Shown here: positions 46,181 through 60,604 of the stretch, in pieces
Layout of the letters: each line of letters starts with the position of its first letter
How positions within the stretch are numbered: the first letter of the stretch is position 1
From: Phorcus lineatus
Taxonomy: Eukaryota > Mollusca > Gastropoda > Trochida > Trochidae
Length of the DNA: 64,000 nt
Assembly: GCA_921293015.1 (NCBI GenBank)
Contig: OV121082.1
Span: forward strand, 25,805,497 to 25,869,496
Direction of reading: 5' to 3'
Program-made: the position numbers and the translations under genes
Notes under the pieces: generated by a model
Database searches by the model: none
Seen by the model: only the letters and a program-made list of their open reading frames with translations
Told to the model about the DNA's origin: nothing

Positions 46181-49100
46181 CATATGATCGCGTCTCCTGC
46201 AGCAAATATCCATGTCTACCATGTCCCCATTCTCTCCGTAGCTCTGATTGGAATGAATGCCATGTCCACTGGCTCCTTCTCTAAGTACATATAAAAGCTG
46301 AATTTCCTTGTTCAAAATATATCATTGTTATTGATATATGAAGTATTCGATGTGTGTCTTTCGTTTTGAGATAATTCAATAATTGCTTTATTAAATGTCA
46401 ATATTATTCATGTATTCTGATATTTCCAGCCAGATTTTGTTGTATTGTTTTCAAGCATGACTGAAATTTAGACGTCACTGCATAAGAATACAAATTAATG
46501 AAAATCACCCCTTTCCTCCCACCATTGAGAAAATTTATTACACCAGTAAAAACTAGTTAAGTAATTATAGTTAACATTGAACCCTTACAATAATACATTT
46601 TTAAAACATTTGAAGTCCTTTTCGAAACGCCTATGGTAAAATTATATAGTGGTACTTGAGGAATGAACATTAATATATATATTTCATTAAATAAAGCAGA
46701 ATCGTTAATTTTCCCTAGTGTCGCATTAACGATAGTATATTTTCTACGTCATAAGATGTGATAAACATGGTATATGACATGAAATGTGAAATTATCTTTT
46801 AATCACATTCTTCAAAACCACATTACATGAATCGAGTATTCAGAATGCTTCACTTCAGGCACAGTAATCATTGTCTTCTTATGAAGTAAAATGAGGCCAA
46901 CAACGACTTTATATGACGGAAAGTGTTATTTGATTGACATGCTTTACCGGTCTATCAACTTTAAAATTAGATAAACGAAGAAATTCAGGCAATTAAACGT
47001 TTTGTTGAAATATTTCTAGAAGTTCTCTTGTTTTATATTCTTTGGAAACATTATAGTTATGAAAATACTCGCAAACAAAAATAAAAGGATTCAGCCAGAC
47101 CCACCTTGACAATCCTTAAAAACAAATGTAATGATTGAAGCAATCATTCATCAAAATTTCTTAAGAATTATACATTGCGCTCAGGTCAATGCGTCGCCTC
47201 ATTCTAAAATATGATTATGGAAAAAAGAGACTTTTAAACGTTGAAGAAAATGACACCATTTTTTTCGAGATAACACTGCACACATTTCTCTATGTGCACA
47301 TATTTAGATTTTCACATGTTAAAAATCGAAACTTTTGGGCCCAAAGGAGTAACAATATGTTAAAAAACAAAGGGCTAACATTAAATTGAGTTTGGTTGCG
47401 TTTTTTCTAATGCTGAAGTATTGTTACAATAAAACTAAAAGTGAATCTGTCATTCAGTCTGGCTGCAGGTGTTGTCTGTCAAGCACATTCCATCGTGATC
47501 AGCGCATCTCGCCTGTCCCCTTAACTACTTACACTACACAGGGTTCACAACACTATCAAAGTACGAAAGCTAAAAATAAACCAAAACCTATTCTAAAAAT
47601 AATGACTACATGTATAAGTTAGTCATGTTTACTTTAGGCTTATTGCGCATTTAAGAAATAAATTGTTTACGTTTGGCCTACGTTATAATTGCATCATAGA
47701 CATTGTAGAGTTGTCCTGAGACTGTCCAGGTTTTCGAGTTATCTTTCCTTGAAATTGTCAAGAGATTTTGAGCGTGTACTGTAAGAAAAGTATTGCGAAT
47801 TCGCAGATTCCAAAGTTAATTTGTATGTGTTTGTAATGTAGAAGGGTTTATGGAGCAGCGTTTTCGGGAAAAAAGTATAATGTCACTGAAATTATGTGAC
47901 CTAAAACTTAGTAATTTTAGTGTTTTTTGGTCTTCGTGTTTTTTGAAAATCTTTTTTTAAAGCTGAAAATCTCTAAGTGTATCTTGTAAACATTTCAAAT
48001 TGTTAAAATGGGAAATGTGCCTATAGTGCCCTGATTAGGCCATTAATCTTAGCATCTTGACGCCTTAGTAGAGGCTGTTAAATTGTAAAGTTGGCTAATT
48101 TCCGTAATTATTCGTATCATACTTTTCCTTTTGAAAGAATGTAAAAATACAATCCAGCCTACATTATAGTCTTTTCTTGTTTATCATCTCTACAACACTG
48201 TCCTCTAATTAATGATACGTGACTGACTCAGTGATAAGTAGGATTGTTAAGATAAAAAATGGAATTGAAAACTGATGTCAGATATAGCTATAATTGCCTT
48301 GGAGTTATGTATCTATTCAGTCTGTTCTATAAGACTGAGTTTAAGATTGTATTTTTTAATTACCGTACAACATATCAGTTTCGTTCACGGATAAAATAAA
48401 TGGATGTAATAAAACTGAATTATTGATGAACCTTTTGGGATCATATCGGTGTTCAAAGTAATTACTTGATTCCATCTAAAGATACTTGAAAATGGTACAA
48501 AATGAAAGTAATCAAATTGGTGATGATAATTTCTTTTTTGTTATTATTTGTTTTCGTAAATGTCAGAAGTCATGATAGAGATGAAAAAAAATCGTCCATT
48601 ATCTTCAAACGTTGTTTGTTGAGAAGAAAGCTAAGGTGTGACTTTTGTTCGTATAGTATTCGAAAAACCTTTTCAGTTTTTGCAGAAGAGCAAACAATAT
48701 CTAAACGGTTCATCCATGTGATCATATTCAAGATCATGATTTACTTTGTCAATTGTTTTAAGATCTTACGTAATCTACTATATTGAAAACATTGCGCAGT
48801 TTTCAGAAATAACCTCAAATTTTATTTGACTATATGATTATGTCTGTTGATAAATAAGTCAAACAAATATTGACAAAGTTTAAGTTGTAAAGAGAACTGT
48901 GACATGCATACAAACACACATACATACCTTGTTTTAAAGTTATTAAAGGTATTATTATCTTATAAAATGGTTGAATATAGTGTCATGAATCCCATTAGTG
49001 TGCGCATTGATTCTCGGTTAATGGCTTGATTAGCTCCACTGACGGTCGAAATCTTTTCATAAATGTATTTGACGTCGCATTGATTGATGTGAATAACTTT

Positions 49101-49285
49101 ACCTCTGCTTTGCTTTTTATTTAACTTTTTTAGCCAAGATTTTGATCATTGTGAAAGTAATATCTTACACTACAAGCGGAAACAAAAACTCAATATCAAA
49201 AAAAGATATTTATACTTACTTTACAGCGGTAAATAAAAATACAACTACATGGCTTTTAGAGTATTTGTAAAAATAAAATATCCGA
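46181..49285. other. Unannotated stretch
   Basis: No gene recognised. Frames of 60-94 codons (for example 48502-48786, whose first 24 residues look like a signal peptide: KVIKLVMIISFLLLFVFVNV) have no family match, no cysteine pattern and no splice support. This one could be a small secreted protein but I would not call it. Confidence 0.4.
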
Positions 49286-49366
49286 GGGCCTCCTTTCACA
49301 AAGCCCTAAGGTGATCGTAAGTCCTTAAAGTAACCTTAGTTAAGGTTGCTTTGTGAAAGGAGGCCC
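49286..49366. repeat. 81-bp palindromic element (GGGCCTCCTTTCACAAAG)
   Basis: GGGCCTCCTTTCACAAAGC at 49286-49304 is inverted at 49348-49366 (GCTTTGTGAAAGGAGGCCC). The inner part also pairs (CCTAAGGTGA...TAACCTTAG with partial matches). Short palindromes with a TTTCACAAAG core are widespread in marine invertebrate genomes as I remember them. I infer a small foldback or MITE relic. Confidence 0.85.
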
Positions 49367-52300
49367 AGGTAAATAATGCCCTGACGTATCGGGACAGGTG
49401 TACAGCTTTGACTCATATATGTTATCAGGAAATAGATTTCTCATTGAATGAAGATAGGTTAGCAGCCTTAAAATAGATTTGAATCATAAAGAAAACCAGA
49501 GGGATTTTATCTAACTGAAAAATTCGTATTTACTTACTTTTCAATCTCGAAGATAAAACGTAACTAACATATATGGGGTAAATGGATATATGCTCCATTA
49601 TTTGTATACATAGAAAGTCATATAGAGATTGGAAAATAAATAAAGTGAGTGCCTATGTGAAAGGTTTGAAATATGAAATTTTGATAATCTTTCTCCTGTA
49701 AATAGTTCTGAAAAAAACTACTCCGGTAGTCCTCTTACACTGAAAACGTTTTTTTGTATCAACATCATGGTTGTATTGTACGCATGTATTCAAAAGCTGG
49801 GAAGATATTGCATGTTGATATATAGAACGATTTAAACTAACTCCTCATTCCTTCGCGTGCAAGGGGGTAGCAATATCGAAACTCAGAAATGGATCCATCC
49901 TTTAAAGACATGATATATAGAAATGCATTTGATATTTTTTATTTTAGTTTTATTCCATTTACAGAAAGTTATAACACCATTAAAAAACTGTTAACAATGT
50001 TTAATACGTGGTTTGTTTGAGAACCCGTTAAATCAAGCTAAGAGTTCAGACCAAAAAAAACAGTATCACATTTTACTGCAATATTTCATTCGAGAGCACC
50101 AAACTCCATTTATCATTGATATTATGAAATTAATCGTTTTAGCTGATATGAAAAAGGATTTGTCAAACTTATTTTAGAGGCATTTAGTGATTTTATATGA
50201 CAGGACGATTACAATAGTTATCTAATCAATAGAAATAGAGACATATGCTGTGTAGTCTACTGTTTTATTCTGTTCTGACCCATTGGAACACATACCTTTC
50301 CAATTATAGCCGACATGAATTGCGTCTTCAACAAATAACAGACTAGTTCATCCTACTCGTAATTTGTACAACTCTGCTCTGACGAAGTATACAAAATGGT
50401 AGTCCTTGTATGTTGGCAACTTAAATAAACAGCTAAGATGAGCCACGTTGTAATATACTTTTTTAACCGATGATTCACACAAATAATGGATTAATTTTGT
50501 CTCTTTGTTCGACCGTGCCTCCATTTTTCCCACCTCTCATCAAATTACCTTTGTAAAGTATCACTAATTATTGTATATACTGAAAGTACATTTCATGCAC
50601 TTTCCATTCATGTATCAATTTTCATTATTCTTATCTTTATTTGCTGACTACAGTTATTTTTATGTGTTCCATGTATTTTTCATGCCCTATTTACCAACCT
50701 TTTGTCATGTAGAAATACTTATGTTGCAATACTTATGTTATTTATATGTGCATGTACTTGTAGAGGAGTTTAATTACCTTCATTACAATGAGCATTTTGT
50801 GTGTGAACTCCCATAGAAAGGTAGATGTTTAGTCATCCCTATTTATTCCCTATCAGGCCACCCGCCCAGCTAGTTCCCTGTTATTGCACGCCGGAATAAT
50901 TCGTCGTACCATTTCATCGTCTTGTATTAGTCTGCCAATAAATTTTATTCACTCACTACTTATTTCTTACTTTTCTTTGCTTGATCATATTGTTTTATAT
51001 TTCTGTCGGATAAACATGACAGATTTTCAAATCAAATGATACTTAGAAATGTATCTGTAGAAAACATTTTACAAAACAACGTTTTTCTTTTGGTAAATAA
51101 ACTTGTGGAAAGATATGTTTATGTTTAAACTTTAGTATCGTTATATCGTTGCTATTTGTAGATAACAGCGCCGCTTGGGTTATCGGAAACGAACTTCTTG
51201 ATGATGAACGACCTTGTTACATTCCCGAGAAAAGGATTGATTACAGATTAAACGTTACATACAAATTCAGACATATAATATTCATGTAATAAAGGATTGA
51301 TTTAAAGTTAAACATAACATTCAAACATTATCTCCCTATTGTACCGCGAGTCAAAATTCCTCGGCTTTCGAATTTAAATGACCTTTTCATTCTTCAATAT
51401 GTCATGTTTCATATTCTTTGATATATATAATGGTTTACAGTCAACTTAATGGATAATATAAACAAATATCTAAACTGATTATCAATTGCTGAAGATACAT
51501 CTACATAATTTATGAATGAAAACAAGACAGATAAGAAAACTAATGTTAATTACTCATGTCCACTATAATTTCATAACGTGTTATCTCTCCTTCTTTGATA
51601 CTACCAGAAATTTACAGTTACTATTTTCATCTTAATACGGACACATCCATCTCCATATACGTTATTCACCATTTCAATTTTATTCGTGAAAGATTTTATT
51701 ATCCATGCCTTCTTTTCTGCAGGCCTAAACACAGTCATGGTGAGTTATTCTAAATGGCCCGTTTTAGAATGCTCTAACAGTTAAAAATAGATTATAGTTA
51801 GTTTATTATCGCTTGAATGTATGTTCGTAAAATAATACTTGAATAAGAAAAATAACTTCTTTAAATGTTTCAACATAATATTAGAGATTGTGATATTTAA
51901 CAGTTTAATGAAAAAAGAAATAATCGTGATAAAAAGTGATTTATTGTTGGGAATATCTGCTGAACTATTTTAAAAGTAAATTAGAGTAGTAAGGCGAATT
52001 TATTACAAAATTATTTAACAGAATTGTGCGAAATACTCGTTTTGGATTGGCTATTGTGAAAAATTAAGAGGGTGTATACATCGATTATACTGGACACTGT
52101 TTAATTGGTTTAATGCACGTAACTAATACTTAACTCTAATTTTTAGAGACCACATGAACAATCTATCAGTTGCCAACATGGCATTAGGGTGTTAGGTAAA
52201 CGGATTTGAAAACCCTGAACCGGACAATATATCAAATGTGACGGACGGAATACACTTACCTGAAACTTTATTAACAACATCGGTGCCAAAATATCAATGT

Positions 52301-52560
52301 TTACTTTATAAATGTTACAGAAATACTATTGAACGCTGAAGCCGTTAGCGAAATACTATATCTGTTGAAAAGAGTTACATGCAGCTCTCTTCAGCGCATT
52401 CGGAAATTGTCGCTGTTTTACAAGGTCTACTTCAAATAGCGTCATTCGACGTGACCAATACGTCACCCCTGAATGAATATCAGTACGCGGACAATCTCAT
52501 TGAAATCAGCGAAAACTTGTCCCTCGTGCCTCGCTGCGTTTCTTGATCTGAACACGGTTC
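49367..52560. other. Unannotated stretch
   Basis: AT-rich, with only short frames. The slightly GC-richer part near 52180-52560 has no recognisable gene. Confidence 0.45.
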
Positions 52561-52570
52561 CATATGAGTT

Positions 52571-53618
52571 GTGTCAGACGGCCTTGACCGTACCTTTTCA
52601 CATTCAATTAATTTAACCATTAAAAGGTCCGCGTACATATCGCTTTTGTCTGATCATCTAAGATTGCGGAAAAGTTGAAAGTGAGGTATGTTCTGAAAAC
52701 TGTTTTTTTCAGAATAGATAATAGCATACAAAAATGAACATCTTTGTTGTTGCAAAGGAGATCGTATCATATTGAGTTGTATGATTAGCGGGTTTTTTTA
52801 CTAAAAATATACTGGTCAATGTCTTTCGGAATAGTTGCTTAAATTGCCCAATACGAATTCACATGATTCGATGATCGTCAACTTTATTTCATTTAAGTAA
52901 CTTGTTATATATGGAGTATAATTGATATTTTGATATACAGTATGATTCTGGCGCTAAACTTGTTGTATATTGTGTTATTTTTCCTTTTTTGTTAACATGT
53001 AACATTTGTAATAAAGGCTATATCAAATTTTGAATTGAGGGGCCCCCTGAACCAACTCCCCTGTGGATCCACCACTGGCACACTTTCTGAGTTCTAAATT
53101 TTGTAACTAAATGTCATTTATCATTAATAACTGCAAATATTTCTGTTTATGCTGCAGTTTTATTTATCTGTCCCAATTCAGAGAAATTCATACTTTGAAA
53201 TTGAAAAACAGAACCGAATTCCTGAAGATCTTTTGACAACATGGCTGTCGACCTAACTTTGAGATAAATATTTGTAGGCCTATCAAATTGTTTGTCGTAG
53301 TTTTTTTTGGTAAATTTATTTCCCAAAATTCCCAAAATTTCTGAAAATTTCACAATAGTAGTTCTTCCTCACTATCTTCCTCGGGGCTGCATACATTTCC
53401 GACCAAACATATGCGTATTCGTCATGAAAGTAAACAAACAGACAACAATATTCGATCCACGCGGCTCGGCTTTTTTTCGGATTCGTTCAGAAAAAGGCTC
53501 GTATTCCGATATAAAAGATTGGATGTGATGTTTTGTTGGCAATTCAAAAGTTGCCGATGTCTTTCCAGCCTCGATGCTTATTGGCTGACACAGTCTAGCG
53601 GCTAAGGCCGTCTGACAC
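52571..53618. repeat. Candidate inverted-repeat pair, 15 bp, 1.05 kb apart
   Basis: GTGTCAGACGGCCTT at 52571-52585 is exactly inverted at 53604-53618 (AAGGCCGTCTGACAC). Flanking bases show partial further pairing (GAGTT versus GAGCC). It could be the ends of a decayed non-autonomous transposon, or two unrelated repeat fragments. No transposase-like frame is inside. Confidence 0.4.
53035..53095 (-). repeat. Possible DNA-transposon end fragment
   Basis: On the minus strand, GCCAGTGGTGGATCCACAGG followed by GGGGGCCCC resembles the CAGTGGCGGATCCAG-type terminal sequences of many animal DNA transposons. No partner end is seen. Low confidence. Confidence 0.3.
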
Positions 53619-53632
53619 GGCTCTAATGGAAA

Positions 53633-55589
53633 CCTCGACTTTTTTGCTGTTTATTGTCATGCAATGAAATGTTACTTTTCAGAAACAACCATTCTAAAAC
53701 ATCCACCAGACTCCTTATCATTCATCTATGCTTGTAAAACATTTCCATCAAATTGAAGTAACCGTAAAACTGGTGTGTAATTCTCGTAAACATGGATCTT
53801 AATTACCTGTAAAGTCAAGCGACTTAGAAATATTCTGATGAGGTTACATTACATTTTCCCAAGATTTATCTTATAGACATTTATAAACAATTTTTAGTTC
53901 TGTTTTTTTATTCATTTCTGTAAAAAATGAAATTCCATCAATTCCACTATCACTAAACTGTATCATGCTTTACAGCGCAAAATATCTTATGTCATAAGGT
54001 TCATGCTGGATGTGTGGCGGTCTACAAAGAAAGAGGAAAGTTGATTCTGAGTGTTATCTAACGATTCCTGAAAGCTAGATTCTCTTATTTTTTACCAAGA
54101 TTATCACTTTAACAGGTCTTGGAACTGTCTGTTCAAATCAACCAAACAAAACGAGTTTTTACGAGAAGATTGAAAGATCGCTGATGAAGATAAAACTGAC
54201 AGGGTATAAACCAGAGTGACAAGGCGTATTCTTCTTTATTGACATAAAGATTTCAAAACTCAAAATTATACGCGCGATATGCATATCTAGCCATATTCAG
54301 ATATAAAACATAACTGATAATCTTAACTTTCATCCCTGTGTACAATTTATTTATACTCAAAAGTTAATCAAAAGTTATCGTTATTCAATGACACAAACAA
54401 CAAATCATAAAAATTAATATGCAAACATTGCGTTATTTAACACAAATTAATCTACAACATATGAACAGCAGGGTGTGGTTGAATTATTTGCCGTTTCGGT
54501 ATACAATTATAAGATGTACATATGCATTTATGTTAAATGTGTTATTCAAACATCAGCTGCTACCATAACATTTTTTCAAATTTTTAACAAATTTGTCTTT
54601 TATCCGTATAAAAAGTTTCATATCTCAAAAACATTTTTAAATGTGGACTCAAACCATAAACACAACATCAAGTTCAAGTTCCATTTTGTTGATCCTATAC
54701 AAATCCTTCTACATGAAAAAGCACATGATTTATCCATTTCTAACTGCAGATGCCAGTTTGTGGATGTATGGCATTCTTGCTACGTGAGGTTCTTGTTTTT
54801 CTCGTTATCACATTATCATTAAACTAAAAGAACTGCAGGTGCACAGTGATCCTTTACTCAACGTTTATATTGTTGGTGAGATAAACTAGGGTAAGCAGGT
54901 CGATGTTTACGAAGTTTGAGTTTCGGAAAGAACTACTGATAATGAATAAACGTTATGTTAAACTATGAAGCTGACAAGAGTATTGAAGGTGAATAAAATG
55001 TCTCTAAATATCTCGTTTTGCATCCACTTGTCTAACCGAAAGCAATTTTGAATTGACAATTGCTCGAAAAGTTGTCCAAAGGGATGATAAAGTGAAACTT
55101 ATCGAATAACTAAGTGTGATTTAGTAAAGGGTTTCGTAAACGATTGAAAGCATGTTTTGCCACTTAAAATTCAAATACCGACCTTTTACTCCCAGTATGG
55201 TTATCCACACAGTTCCAATGTAGTTTCCACAGGTCATAATCAAGGAGTTGTTCTTTCTGTTATCAGCTGGATTTATGGTGTTAAGTGTTGATAGAGCCAT
55301 TTGGCTCTGTAGCTCCGCAGGCGATCTATACACAAGTCGGTACACAATAGTTTAGCTTTAGACCATTGCTTTTGAAAGGAGACAAAAAGTTAAGGGGCAG
55401 GGTCCGTGTTTAACTTATCAAGTCAATTCATAAATCATAATTCCTATCAACTAAGGAGTATGTACAAAATGTTTCAGCTGTCTATGCCTCTTGCTTTTTG
55501 GAGTAGATGAAAATAATTTTTAGGGCGTGGTCCATTTTGCCCTTATCATGAAAATCCTCCTTCGTCAGAGAGTCTATACACAAGATCTC
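53633..55589. other. Unannotated stretch
   Basis: Contains a 115-codon plus frame (54475-54822) rich in aromatic and positively charged residues. It has no domain I recognise and no nearby splice or promoter evidence. Confidence 0.4.
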
Positions 55590-55690
55590 AGATTACTTGA
55601 TTTAATGGCCTGAAGAAGAAGTTAAAATAGTGAAAAGTTTACGGATGGACGCCATTCCATGCCACAGGCCTATCGGGCCTTTCAGACCGT
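55590..55690 (+). repeat. Fragment of a mollusc-type dispersed repeat
   Basis: GCCTGAAGAAGAAGTTAAAA, AAAAGTTTACGGATGGACGC and CCATTCCATGCCACAGGCCT follow the order of a repeat I recall from bivalve and other marine genomes (AAGTTTACGGACGGACGCC then a CGCCATTCCATG segment). No second copy in the window. Confidence 0.45.
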
Positions 55691-56164
55691 ATGAACTAAA
55701 AATCCTTGTACTTTAAACGAAAAACTTATCTAATATAAAAGAATAATGTTAAAATTGTTGCAAAAATGCTAACAACAATATAACAGTTAACGCATTATAT
55801 TCCAATCCCTTTAGAGACAAAGGTGTTTCTACCTGAACATTAAAATTTTGCAATATTATTTTTGTTAACATTTTGTGACATGAAATAATTCAACAACGAT
55901 ATGCCCGGGGTATTACTTCACAACCTTGAATAAAAATCCAATGTTATATAGACAATGAGATAAAGACATTTCGACCGCAATAGGTTCCACTAGACGTGAA
56001 AAGCTTCGAAATGGGGACATTTGTTTTTTTAAGGGGAAATCCATCTCCTTTATTGATAGTTTGAATAACTATCAGCGTACTGTTAATAAATATAGCTAAA
56101 CTATCGGTTGTTGTACCTCGTTTTCCTTGGTGATCCGTTAATTGCACAATTATTACCGGCAATT

Positions 56165-56245
56165 TGTGCCTTACTTTCTTACGAGGAGTGGGTTCAGATC
56201 CCGCAAGCTATATCCGTCCCCAAAATGATACAAGAATTTTTATTA
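56165..56245 (+). repeat. tRNA-like B box with SINE-like tail
   Basis: GAGTGGGTTCAGATCCCGC contains a B box (GGTTCAGATCC). The following CCCCAAAATGATACAAGAA resembles a SINE body tail seen in molluscs. No A box is convincing upstream, so this is a fragment. Confidence 0.4.
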
Positions 56246-59200
56246 TTTCATATCCAAAATTAGCCATTGTTACTTTTTGTTACTTGTTATGATTCGAAGA
56301 GATTCTTCAGAAAATCTTTTAACAGTAAGATAATTTTTTGCTATGGCTATCAGCTGTCATGCAACTCAGTATGTTTATTTCTTCCGTCTTATCGTTCCCT
56401 AGTTTGCATCTCCATCTTCATTTGTTGATATTGCCTATTGCCTGATATTGTTTTTTCGCGAAGATTTCCCAATTTAGTAAGGCTGTTTATCAAAAGTTAT
56501 GTTTGTTTAGTAAAAACATAAATTACTCTTTTTAGTAAGATAAACCTATTCTACGCACATAATGCTCACTCAAAATCTAGGGGAAATTATCAAACCAATT
56601 ATTCGTTTCGAACCTAGCTTTGTCATCAATGAATGGTATGCGAACTTAGCGAACATAGATCTTGGGCTGTATTAATAAAATTTCGAAGAATAGAATTTAA
56701 CTCCTAACTGTCAAAACTTCAATGAATTTTCAAAAACTAACTCTCAAGTCAGAAGTCGCGTTTATAAAAATTTCAAGGTGTTAGAATTACTCCCAATTGG
56801 GGTGAAAGTTAGGAGTCCTCGATAGCACTGCTAAGCAGTTAAGAAATTTCATGACTCAACAACACGGCCGCTTTTGGGATGAGGTCACAGTGTCAGCTGG
56901 AATATTTTACAGAACAACTGAAATAGTTCATAACAAAAGGTTTAGAAATGAAACATTAATTATTTTGCAATATATACTTGATGTGAGTATATTTTGAAGA
57001 TGACTCTTAATTGTATGGTATTGTGTTATATTTTTGGTCAACAACGATAATCCTTTTTGAAAAAAAACAATAAATGAGTTGGCATTGTCAGTTTCAAAAC
57101 AAAGGGTAAGAACCTATATTTCAACGATTTGTGATTCACCAAATATCAATAAGTGCTCTCATAAACCTAGGCAATATTGTTATGTGAATTCTACTTTAAA
57201 TAATATAGTTGATAGCGATATTACAAATCAGCACAACTAATAATGAAATACTAAAGAATGAATAATGGCATAGCAAATTATATGCGTACATCTGTAGCTC
57301 AAATTTTAAGAATTTTTTACCTTCAAATGAGAATCTTTACTGTCACCACATCCCCTTCATGCAAAATATATTGTGTAGTATCTTAATCATTACTTAATTG
57401 CTGAAGAATGATTCGACAGTGCAAGTGTCTGTGTGTCCTACTTAAAAGACCACTCGAAGTCTAGAGATTGGAGTTGTTTCCCTTTTTTGGCATTCCAAGT
57501 AACTCAAAAACATGACTGTGGTACTAACTGTATTATGATTAAGATTTGCCGCATTATAACTTGATAACTCTCTAGCATTTTAATACATTAAAAAATTTAA
57601 AAAATAATCCTAATTATTTGATTTTTACTTTATATTCTAAACTTGATTCTAAACTTATGAATCTTTTAAAAAATCAAATGATTCATTTCGATTCTTTCAT
57701 TTATAAAATGAACTAGTATTTAATAATAACATATTAATTGCCCTCAGAAAGAAAGTAATGATTAATGTCCCATTCACAGTGTTTTCTAATGAACCTTACA
57801 GTGTCTTAAACATATTTCATAACACATATTGTATTCGAACAAAAATTCCTTTTGAAAAAATACATTGATTTTGTTGAAGTGACAAGTTTTGAAAACATAT
57901 CCAATCTCATTCTTTTCAAGATTTATTTATTTTGGTTACTTTTGCCTGAAAGTAAGTTTATGAAGTTTGCATAAGTTAAATGAAAAACATAAGGCATACT
58001 TTAACAACGATAAATATGCAATTGTGTTCTAATGACTAGGATTAGTCTAAAGTGTGTAATCAAGAGTAGTTCGTACAGTGACAAGTGCTTGTAGGTCACA
58101 TGACCGTCATTGATTAAAAATCAAAACTCTTGTGACAAGAGATTTATTGAATTAGAAGGATTTTCCCTAGTAACGACACTTCAGGATTTTCTACGAGTTT
58201 AAATCAAACTAAGGTTAAATTCACGTTAAGAATGTTTATGATTGCACTCCTAGGTATAACCTTTAGCTAAGTGTGAAACTAGCTACTCTCTTCTTTCTTC
58301 TAAAATCTTATAGAATCTTCATTTACATGCCCAAAGATGTAAAATCTTGGTCATTAAATTTGTCTACTCTTTAAAACGATTCCAAGGCGTTTCCTAGGCT
58401 CGAATGACTAGCCTAGTTCAGCTACAGGCCAAAACAAACTCATATTGCAGAGCAGAGTTCATTAGCAGAGTTCTGTTTGTCTAAAATTGTTCACACCTTT
58501 TGCAACTATTGCAATGAGTAGTTTAAAATTACCACTTGCACTGGTGACCTTCTCATATCTCCTCACGCCGTCACACACACGTTTGTAGTTTGATCCTGTA
58601 AACATCGCTTTTCTATAAATGTCATGTTGTATATGTATAAGAATCATGTTCCGTTCACCAGTTCAGATGTTTTCCTCAGTTATCATGTTTGATAGCTTAA
58701 AAACAAATCAAACAGTGAGCTCCTTTATAGCTTAAAGCTCGTATTTATTTTGAAAAGATGGATGTTAGGTTTTGATGCTGACAATGTTATTAGTTTATTG
58801 AAATACCTCTGCATATCTGGTTTGGTAAGAACACATGCATAACGAAATATTATTACATAACACGAAGTCTGTTGAACAGTTGTATTTTCTTAGTTTATCT
58901 ATATCATAAATGTATTTACATAGTCATTCCCTATCCGTTGAAAAGAATGTTATTTGTACTGTAAAACTAATTCATAAATGTTAATGATTATTCCGCTCCT
59001 CACTTTAACCTGACATTTTTCCCGGTTTAGTTACGACAGTAGGAAAACTTTTATCGTTCCAACGAAATGACTTTTGTAAAGATTAATTTTTTGAGAGAAA
59101 TTACTGTTGACGTTATAGAATCTCGTCATTCACTGTTTCGATATTATTACTAAAAGTGCAGAATAATAATAATCAAATTAAGAAATACCATTGAAATATA

Positions 59201-59800
59201 AGCCTCCTTGACATTTTGTGAAAGTGCATCCGAGCTCACTTTATAAAGAGCAGTTCATGACACATATAATATTTGACTTCAGCTACATTGTGTTTCTGAC
59301 ATAGAGATTCGGTATAGATATGTTGTAAAAAACGCATTGATGGGTGTAAACTAAGTATGAAGAAGCCGTATGAACTGCTGTTGTTGTTCTGATTATTTTT
59401 CACTTTATTCTATTTCAATATTTTGTTTTAAGAATCACAACTATGATTCTCAATTCGGATCTTTATTCATATTAATAAGCTCTCACCCTCTTCATAAACA
59501 TCCCAAAAATGTCATATCAGCTTCACAGAAAATCTTCTTCATTACTCTTCTTGAATACTAGTTTGAATGAGTAATACTCAAAATGTTTTCAATTGAAGTG
59601 AAGAAGTCGTTCAAGGTGTACGAAGTCGTTTGCCCAATGAGGGATTACGATTAGGATTAAAATGGTTCTATAGAATCAAACATTTATATATCATTTTATA
59701 AATTCTAAGGATTCATTTACCATATTGCGATTGTCCCATCGGTTGTGTTTACTTTTCGAGCACATTTCCTCTTTTCCACCTCACGGCATTTAATACTCAT
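56246..59800. other. Unannotated stretch
   Basis: AT-rich. Weak internal similarity between about 56665-56710 and 56760-56800 (TTATAAAAATTTC and TTAATAAAATTTC with nearby AACTCC) may be a decayed repeat. No gene recognised. Confidence 0.4.
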
Positions 59801-59905
59801 ACATTTCATATCTTATTATTGTTCCTGTAAACACATTTCATATCTTAGTATTGTTCCTGTAAACACATTTCATATCTTAGTATTGTTCCTGTCAACACAT
59901 TTCAT
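59801..59905 (+). repeat. 32-bp minisatellite, 3.3 units
   Basis: Units at 59801, 59833 and 59865 begin ACATTTCATATCTTA and end TTGTTCCTGTAAAC (last unit GTCAAC), with a partial fourth ACATTTCAT. The copies differ at two positions only. Confidence 0.95.
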
Positions 59906-60604
59906 TTCAAACGTAATTTTGTTAATACTAAACAATCTTGTTATATGTACTTAACGTTAAGTTCAGATGTTCTACTTAACAGTCACGTTATACTTGTAGA
60001 TCGCGTAACAAAAACCTACCGTACCTCAGTACCTTTTATGGATTATCGCTCACATGTTGTTTAATAAATATACGTAAATCTCGATTTTGACAGACATATG
60101 TGGAGCCTTTTTTCAAAACTCTAGGGCTGTTATAACAGTTGCATTTTGTTACATATCATTTATGTGACCCATATTCAAGTCATGTTTGCGTACACAGGCA
60201 CGCACTTTGTGTAATCATAAATATGAATGAATCCAACTACACTCATTTATAGTTGACTTTCTAACGCTTGTAAGCTTTGGTGATGCTTCAATGAATTCAC
60301 GAACATATTGTTTCAAAAATTCAAAATCATAATCAACGTAATGTAATTTTAAAGATGACAACATTTTAAAAGATGCACAAAGTTTATGGTTTGAGATTTT
60401 TAAAGTAAAAAGGCATATTGTGTGCTATAACTAGTCAAAAGCGGCAATCGAAGCGAAAATCCGTTACTGCAGTATATTTAATGTGAACTAAGAGATTTGA
60501 AGCATTTCCCCCAAAAATATAAAGGTTTCCACGATTACCTTTCATGACAAGTGTTATAGTGGTAAATGAATGCTTCCGTCATTTGAAACTCCGTAAAATT
60601 GATT

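Noticed and set aside
45989..46315. A 108-codon minus-strand open frame
   Set aside because: It lies over repeat family A, and the homologous block at 24105 does not keep the frame open.
48502..48786. A small secreted protein with a signal-peptide-like start
   Set aside because: The hydrophobic start is plausible, but the rest has no cysteine framework or family features and there is no support for transcription.
54475..54822. A 115-codon plus-strand open frame
   Set aside because: No recognisable family; the composition fits a chance frame in T/A-rich DNA.
59801..59905. A CRISPR-like array of three repeats
   Set aside because: The units are contiguous with no spacers and the context is eukaryotic; it is a minisatellite.
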